From contig JANPWX010000480.1 of assembly GCA_024734555.1 (NCBI GenBank), forward strand, positions 1,699,580 through 1,763,579: a stretch of DNA of 64,000 nt, written 5' to 3'. Position 1 is the stretch's first letter, and each line of letters opens with the position of its first letter. Below are positions 39,501 to 48,500 of the stretch, piece by piece. Made by a program: the position numbers and the translations under genes. The notes under the pieces were generated by a model. That model did not search any database, was not told the DNA's origin, and saw nothing but the letters and a program-made list of their open reading frames with translations. The stretch comes from Trochalopteron elliotii. Taxonomy: Eukaryota; Chordata; Aves; Passeriformes; Leiothrichidae.

Positions 39501-42500
39501 TTAAACCCAACCCAAAATATTTAGTTTTACCTTTGCCCAATATATATAATAAATACATATAAATTCTCTTGTAGGATCTTGAAAAAGCAACTCTAACATA
39601 GCTCATGGCAAGAAAGGCCCCAAACATCAGAGTTCAGCCAATTCCCCCAGACCCTGAGATGAGAAGTGCTCAGAACAGTGTAAGGAGGTGTCTGCAGAGA
39701 GCTCTGCTGGTCATCCTTGCTGCTCTGGCTGCTCCAGACAGGAGCCTTTGCTCCTGTGTTCAGATTAAACCACCCAAGACTGAGCATCCTGTGCTAGAAG
39801 TCAGCTGTGCTCAGAGTTTTCAGATGCACAGGAACTCTTGGTCATTGCTGTGACACAAACAGAGAGCAGGGAAAGGGAAGGGAAATCTTGTTTGTTTGAA
39901 GTGTTCTATCAACAAGTGCAACAGCTGAAGTCTCACCTGCAAACCTGGCAATCCTATAGGGCCTGCAGGACCTACTGGACCTGGAAACCCTTTTGGGCCC
40001 TATAAAAAGAACAAAGGAAAAATGGAGAATGTGTAGTTTCACCCCACCAAACCCCACCCAAAGTGAGATGGAAACATTAAGTAATATCCCCTAGTTCAGT
40101 AAGCCAATTTAAATATTAAAGCAATTTATTTCATATATACTTTAATATAAATATTAAAGAAATATATTTAATATATACATATATTCAGATGTCCTTTGAA
40201 AATCCAAGTTACAGAGTTCAGTGGTAGAAGGGAGTTTGATTTGAAAATGGAATAATGGAACAGGCAATAGGAAAAATTAGACCTTCCACCATAGTGTGGA
40301 TCCACTCATACCCTTAGTGCATCCCATCCAGAATTGCTCACACTACTGATATCACACATGGAAATACACTTCCCACTAATTTGAAAAGGGTCCTTGAGAA
40401 CCAATACCTGAAAATGTACCTACTTAATATTGTTTAAAATCATTATGTCCCATATTAAATAACTTACAGGAACTCCATCCAATCCAGGAAGACCATTTTC
40501 ACCCTAAAAATCATAAATGCACATGTAAAAATTACACAACATTACTGCAACAAACTATAAGGAAAATCAAGCTTTGTATAAATAGAAATATTTGCTATTA
40601 GTTAATATTAGATCAAGTGTAAATGGGAAAATATATTGAAATCTGTGCTTCCATACTTGAATTGGGTAATGGAGACCTCTAGGGAAATTAGAACCATTTT
40701 ATTTATGTGTAACAAGAGAAAATAAAATGGCATTAAAAATATTAATTACAAAACCACTAAAAATACACTATAAAAACTGTTACTATATGACTGCTATAAA
40801 ATATGCAAAGGCATATCATCATAATATGAAATTATCTTTATTTCCTATAAATACAGCAGTAAATTAATAAAGACCCATTTAACTTTTATGAACTTATGAG
40901 GGTATATAATGTGGATAGAATTTTTTCCACAGCTCTGCACTCAGACACCCAGGATTGTCACCATGAGCAATCCAACCTGCAGCATCAGCCCTGCAACCTG
41001 TGGGACACCAAAGAGTTTCTTGTACTGCATTTTCTCCTGTGTGATGACAAGACTTACCTTCATTCCTTTAAGACTGCCTTGAGCAAAAACTGGTTCTCCT
41101 TTAAGGCCTTTTAGGCCAGGACGACCCTGATTTAAAAAAAAAAAAAATAGTAAAAAATAAATTTCTTGAAAAAATCCTGCTTTAGTTTTGAAAGAATCTC
41201 TAATTAGCATAATGAACAAGGCAAACTCCTGGCTCCAGTTAACTGTAAAAGCACCACTGCTGCTCTGTTGGAGAAGCTGTGCTATTATGAGAACTAAAGA
41301 CTTCCTGCAGCTTTGGAAAAACAAGGTTCTGCAAACGTTTTCTCTGATATTTTCCTGTTCATGTTAGATTTCCCTTTCATTTTAGGTCTTTGACAACCTT
41401 AGATCCTATTTGAACCTGTCTGACATGGGATAACTCCCCTGTTCACATACACATCAATGCCATTTAGAGGGTCCTTGGCAGGCTTGAGGGATGGGCCCAT
41501 GTAAACCTCAGGAATTACAACTGAGTTGGGGCAATCCCAACCATGGATTCAGGATGGGCAATGCCAGGATTGAAAGCAGCCCTGGAGAAGGATTTGGGCA
41601 TATTTGTGGGTGAAAAGCTGCCAGTGTGAGTTCACAGCCCAGACAGCCACCCATATCCTGGGCTGCATCCAGAGCGGTGATGGCAGCAGGTGAGGGAGGG
41701 GATTTCATCCACAGGGCCTTCATTTTATCCTCAGAGTGGAAAAGAAACTTGAGTTCTGACAATTCTAATAAGCTTGGGGTTACTTGGGTTCTTCCTAAGT
41801 ACTTGGCAGTTACTCCTCCAACATGACAAAAAGCAAATCCTGGTTTAGTGACTAGAGAACAGCACATTTGAGTGGGGACATACAGGCAGGCCAGGCAGGC
41901 CAGGAAACCCATCTGGTCCAGAAATGCCACGACTCCCAGAGGTGCCATTGCAGCCATCCAGGCCAGGCAGGCCTCGAGGTCCAGCCTGCCCAGGGTGACC
42001 CTGTGGAAAGGGAAAGACAGAGAATGACCAACAGGATCCATTTACTTTGTTAGTAACACTGTTGTCCCCTGGAAACTGATCTCTTCCTTCCAAAAGGCAA
42101 CACAAACCAAAAGAATTGCACAACTCCCAGCCAAGCTCAGTGTATGGCAGAGTGCAACAGAAGAAGCTTCTTCAGCCAGTTTTGTTTATCCTCCCTAGAG
42201 GTTAAATCCTAGAACATTGGCTGCATTCATCCCATTACCTTTTTCTCCAAGGGAGAGTTTTCTGAAGTACATAACTTGTGCATGAGTAGGGGCAGTACTC
42301 AGCCCAGAGCAGTGTGAGCCATATGGAATGTAACAGTGTCAAACAGCACACAGCACCTGACACCAGCAATGGAAGCTGCTCATGTGAAAGCAAGGGAGAC
42401 AACAATACTGAGCATTTATAATTCCAATCTGCTTGGAGCTCCAGTGACTTCTCTTCCTCTCCAGTGTGGATTCTTTCTTTTAATAGATCAACAGATGTTA

Positions 42501-45500
42501 AAGCTCCAGTATCAGGTCATTCAAGCAGAACAGCTTTATTTGTTCTATTAAACATAAGACCTTAGGCAAAGCAACTGGGAGGAAGATCCAATTAAACTAA
42601 CAACATTTTAAAAAAACTATTTGCAATGGCCAATTATTAATCAAGCAGAGCAAAATACAATTGTGCCTAGTTCTGATTTCACACATTTTTTGCCCTGGTA
42701 TAGCTCTACTAATTTTACTCAGCATGGTACTAGTGCAAAGGAGATTAAAGTTTGGGACTTCAGGTAGTTTTTCTTCAGTGCCATGTGAGTATGTGAGGGC
42801 AGAAGTGTCAGTCCCAATGCCCAAGTGTCAGGCAGCTCCTTATTCTACACTGCTTTTCCTATAAATGTGTCCTGTGACACTCAACAACTTTAAGGCAAGA
42901 AGAAAAATGAAACTTATGGAGATAGTATCAGTAACTTGACAGCTCTCTCCCCACTCTGTACGCAGTGATCTTGACTCATCCCAAAAGTACTTTTGTTTGA
43001 TCCCAAAGATTCGTCCTCAAGACATGGCACGAAGCAAGTTATGAGTCATGTTAGGAAAGTTAAAAAAAAACAAAACAAACATGGATAAAATTGAGATAAA
43101 GCAGAACACTAACAATTCTTCATGCCTGACACTTTAAATAAAACACATTTGCAACACTAAAGGTCTTCCCAGTCCAAGCCAACAGCATATACTGTGATGA
43201 AACTCAAAGAGAACTTTGCAGTAATGTAAAGCCTTTTATCTAAGGATCTTTAAATACCTTGAAAAAATGTGGGAATGCTATAATCTTAATTTTATAGATG
43301 GGAAGCTTAGGACACACAGTAGCAGAGTGATTTTCTCAAGGATGCAGAACAACTTAGGCCATAATTATGTAAATACTGGAGCTGATCACTGGTCTCAGCT
43401 GCTGCCAGGCTATTCCACATTGCTGCTTACTCACATGTACCTCCTCTCTGTGCTGGCAGAGCAGGAAACAAACCCAGCAGAGAAATAACTGTTCTGTTTC
43501 TTAGTGGGGTTAATTTTCAGTCAGATGAAGCCCTTGGTCCAGCTCATTTAGCAACTGCATTGAGATTTGGGCTAACAAAATTGAGAGAGATCTGATCTGT
43601 TTCTGTCAGCCAACAAGGTACAAACTGAATCAATGTCAAGTGTGTCTCAACTACACAATTAAGGCAGCTCACCCAGAGAAATATAAATTTGAGATTTAAC
43701 AAGGAATGGAATGAAGTCATCCTACAGCATTACCATCAGAGACCAGTGCATTAACAGTACCAGTTGCTCTGATCATTAGTCTGCTTGTCAAAATAACCAC
43801 ATGTGGTGTGCAAGCAGGGATTTGCCAGGCCCTGGTAAAGCAACTGGAGTAGGCTGAAGCAGCAATTTATTGCCACTTACATTTTTCTCTTAGAAATTAC
43901 TTCATTAATTTGATCCATGCAGGATGTCCTAGCCAAGAGCATCAAGTCTCTGACAGGTCAGGCAGTGACTGCAGAGTTGTCAGTGTCTACCAGGTTTCTC
44001 ACTTTGTTTACAGCATCAACAAAACCGGGAGCTCTGTGGTGCACATGGATCTGGTTACAGCACAAGGTGGTGACCAGCTGCAAGGTTTAGTGAAGCTGAA
44101 AGGGCCAACATCTGCCCCTCAGAGTGAGACAACAGGGAGCCAAGCTGCTCCAGCTTTTGTGCTGGCCAAGAGCCAGCCCATGGCAGGCAGCTGCAGGGTG
44201 AGCCATGCCCTGGGAAATGCTCTGGGTGAGATCTCCTAACCCTCAGACCAACACAGCCTGTAAGAGGCCCAAAGGACTTTGGCAGCCTCTTAAAATGTGA
44301 GTAGGGCTCACAGAGAGAGGACATAAAATATGCTGATCACAGTGATTTCTTATGTGTGCCCCTGTCACTTAATCCCAAGGCATCCGTGTCTGTGCTCCTG
44401 TGCCAAAGCATGACACAGACTGACACACAAGCAAACACACACACTCTGGTTTTTTGCTTCAGGAAAACAATCCACAGGATTTCCTACTTTACAGCTAATC
44501 TGCAATCAGAGTTCATAATATTTTGTTTTAAGACCCTTATCAGAGGAGATATTGAACACCCACAACTGACTTCCTTGAGAGTTGCTAAGTCCTGCCTTAA
44601 AAGAACCTTTTTCCCAGGGGTTTAAAATACTGATTTAAAAAGCTGTTTTGACCTGAAAAAGTGGTGGTTAATAGTTTCATTGCTCTCACCTTCTCTAATT
44701 CCTGTTTTGGCAGACGTGCCAATTGAACACAAGCATCTCAGTTGACTAAAGCAGAAGACTTTCACAGACTTTACTTATACAGGTCAGGGTGATTAGTTTA
44801 CAGATCTGAGTTAAAACACAGGCTGGAGAGATGCTTGTGCTCTCCTACTCACAAGAGGAGGCATTTGGTGTGAGACAGATAAGGAAACTTGAATTGGTTA
44901 TCTGGGCCCTTCTTTATCTGACTCTTGCTTGTACACTGACACTGTGATCCCAAGGGGCCTCTTTTCTAAATCAAACAGGGAAAAGGCAATTCCAACAGGG
45001 GAGCTGGATGAATAATTAAAAACAGAGAAACAAATCCAATTAAGGATGAATTCAAAACTAACTGAATAAACTTTCTAAGGCAAGTGGCCTTTCTACAGCC
45101 ATGCCAAGTGCTTGCATTTACTCTAGGAAGGTCATAAACTGCCTCTTCATACAGCTCTGGCTTTCATGTCACAGACAAGGGCTCAATTATCATAAAAATA
45201 TTTCCTTCTAGAACTCCTTGGACAGTTCATGAAATGCAATATACATCTCCCAGCTTCAGTTCCAGCCTTTGCCAGAGGCTTCCTTGAATCTTGTCCTATA
45301 GGAAAAAATAAACTTCCCAAGTAGGGCTGAGGATTTGAGGGCTTCTCCTACAGCACGACATGGAAGTCTAGCAATAAACACGTGTAGCTGCTGTATTTAT
45401 TGGGTTAAAGGGATTACTCAGGCCAGCTGCAACAACATGATTTAGTTGCCACCAGCATTCCCCAAGGGAACTCTGTGGGATATCACTTCCCTTAAGGTCA

Positions 45501-48500
45501 GCAGTGGGATTCCCCTCTGAATAAAGGCCTTGCCCATGGCCATGACTGAACCACACCTGCCCACACTAACACACCTGCACACTACAAAGAATCTCTCTTC
45601 ATATTTGGATGTGCAGAGATTGCAATATATTTTTACTTCTCCCATCTTTCTCACACACCCGTGCTCTCTCCTTTGCTCTGCATTTCACACATCCATATAA
45701 AGTGCCTATATTTGTATACACTTCACAAAATAATCTAAGTTACTCCCTACCCTGAAATGTAATGGCAAAAGTAAAAATATTTACTCAAGCAGTGGTGGTT
45801 GCTATTTTCCACCCTACAATGGCAGTATTTATCTCCGTGGTTATAATGTAAACAGTATGAACAAGTTTCCCTTTTCCCTTTCTGTGCCCTGTAGTTGTGG
45901 CACAGAAGACCCACAGTGCTGAGCACTTTGCTATTCATGACCAGCAAAATCCCCTCTTTCCTACTCCTGCACCCGCAGAAAGTTGCAAAGCAGAAATCTG
46001 CATATGCTGGAGGCTCTGAATGCTCTCATCTGCCTCCCCTGCTCTCCCCTTGGAATTCCTGTGGCTGCCAACTACCTGGCAATGGCTGTTTCTCTATCTC
46101 TGCCTGCCCTCATCGTTGGGAATCCCCTTTCTCCAGAGCCTCCTCTGAAAAAATAGAGGACAGCATGTTCCCACAGTGTGTTCAATTAAATTAAGTATTA
46201 TGGGAACAGCTTGTTCTCTTCAGACATAGACAGTTGGCTGGTGGTAAAAGAGAGGAAAAAAAAAACAAACCAGCAGCAAGCGAGTAGAGCAGGAGAGAAA
46301 ACAGGCAAGGATGAGCAGAAGAGGGTTAAAGGACAAGGGCCAGGAAGGAACTGGAATCAAACAAGCTCATTTACAAGGCCAACCATGCATTTTCAGCCAA
46401 TCTATCACAACAATTCAGTTTTTTGATAGGAAGTAAGAAAACACAGCTCAATTGTTGGAGCTCCTGGCCATCTGAGAAAGCAGGGAAGATGAGAAAGGGT
46501 ATGACCATAGTCTGAAGGCACAATGACACACAGGATGGAAAAATGTCATCAAGAAAATAAAAATAATTCTTATATCAGAAGGAGAAAGCAGAATGAGCCA
46601 AATAGTGTAGAAAGAGCAAGGAAGTTTGGGGTAACTTCTAAAGCTGATCCAGTTAAAGTTCCCCTGAGATACAGCAAGACACCTTTGCAAAAATCACTGG
46701 AGAAACCAAAGCAAAACAAAGCTGGCCAAAACACTCTAGGCACATAATTTTTTTCATAAACTGTCCCTAGAATGTGATGTTCTAAAGAATGAAAGAAACA
46801 AAGAGTTCCTGATGGTCAGGGAAGGTGGTCACCTACCTGTCACCTGATCTAAACCAGGACTAGGACCTAGAAGAGAATGAAGGGTTATCTGCAGGGCCTC
46901 AGCTCTCACCACTGTTCTCATTCATGTCAGAGCAAAAGATGATTGAGGAGAGCTGGTAACAGCCATCACATACAAGAAGAGTTCTACAAAGTAAAAGTGA
47001 ACAATCTTCTCTCTGTGCCCCTGATCAGTGACATGAGGACTAAGAGATTTACACTGCAGAAAGAAAGAAAGTCAGGCATTAGCAAAGCTTTTCTAATAGA
47101 GAAATTAGTCTCCATCATCGGCAGGTTTTAAGAATTGGTTAGGAAACACATGCTAAAAATGGCCTGAAGCACAGCTGATCATGCCTGTTTGACTCCCTGA
47201 GGTCCCTCTCAATTCTGCAAGTCTTTGATTTTATGATACAGTGTTTTTTAGGCAGTGCTGAGGGAACATGGTGCTAATCAATCATGCAAACGATCCCCAT
47301 GTAACTCAGACTCACTTTCTGATGCATATCAACTTCCTATTGTCTTACAAACCAGCACTGAATCACCAGGTAGATTAACAAAAAAAAGCCATTTTCCTCC
47401 AGATAGAAGCAAGCAATTGCAAGGTACCCTATGCATGTGCTAGGACAATTAATCATGTTCAGGTACTTTTAGTTGTGATTACCACTCTGGTGATTTATAT
47501 TTACATGTGCAAACTTACTGGGATCCCGTTGATGCCCTGAAATCCTGGAACTCCCATTGGACCCTGAAGAAAAAGAGTACACATTATATTTCACTTCATT
47601 GCTCTGTATATTTCAGTTACCTGTGAGATGTTTTTCACTCCAACACTTTCAGTCCTGGACTTCTGCTTTCAAAACCAAAAGGAGCAAACTACCTCATGCA
47701 GATTCTCTCTGGGGTCAGTGAAGACAGGAACTGAGCATCTGAGCTTGACTGGATGCCAAATGAGTGTTTCAGGAATGTTTTAATCAGGCAATTTAAAGTA
47801 AAAATATGATCTCTTACTGAACATCTGGGGGAAAACAAGATGCCAGGAAAATAAACAATCTGCTATAAATTTAACCCTTGTCCTTCCCAGAGTTTCAACA
47901 GAACTTACATATTTTTCTGTCTATACTGGGATAGGACCCTCAGAGATAAACAAACCTCTGCATTAACTTCAGGATGCCCAAGCTGCAAATAATTACCACA
48001 CCTTGTTGCTCTGCTCTGAATAGTAGCAAAACAGACTAATACCCAGCCTACATTGTTCCTGCTTTGGAAAGGTAAAATATATTTCTCCCACAAGGGATGA
48101 AGAGAGAATCTTATGGCACGTTGGTACTGCATATGTGTCATTTCAGGAGATAGAAACAGTTCTGGACTAAATGGATTTTTTTCAGTGCAAAGAAGCTGTT
48201 TCCAATCTTGCACATTTGCATTCATTGGCACCTACACCTTATGGGCTACTCCATTTATTAATTGTATTAATTGTAGTTAATTGTATTCTTTTTGTTAGAA
48301 ATAAGTTTGCACCTGCAAAACTGAACTGCAGATTTTGTTTAGTACCCATTCTTTTTGCTCTTCTAGACACCAGCTCAGGATCTTCTACCCAGGAACCAGC
48401 CCCATGTCTCCTGAACAGAGTGTGAATAAAAGCCTGGGAATAAAATCTACCCCTGGGCATGTGAAGTGACAGAATACTTACAACAGCAATACACATTTGG

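Noticed and set aside
43910..44239. 109-codon plus-strand frame in COL4A6 intron 5
   Set aside because: No recognisable domain, no splice context, and adjacent collagen exons are contiguous in the human protein.
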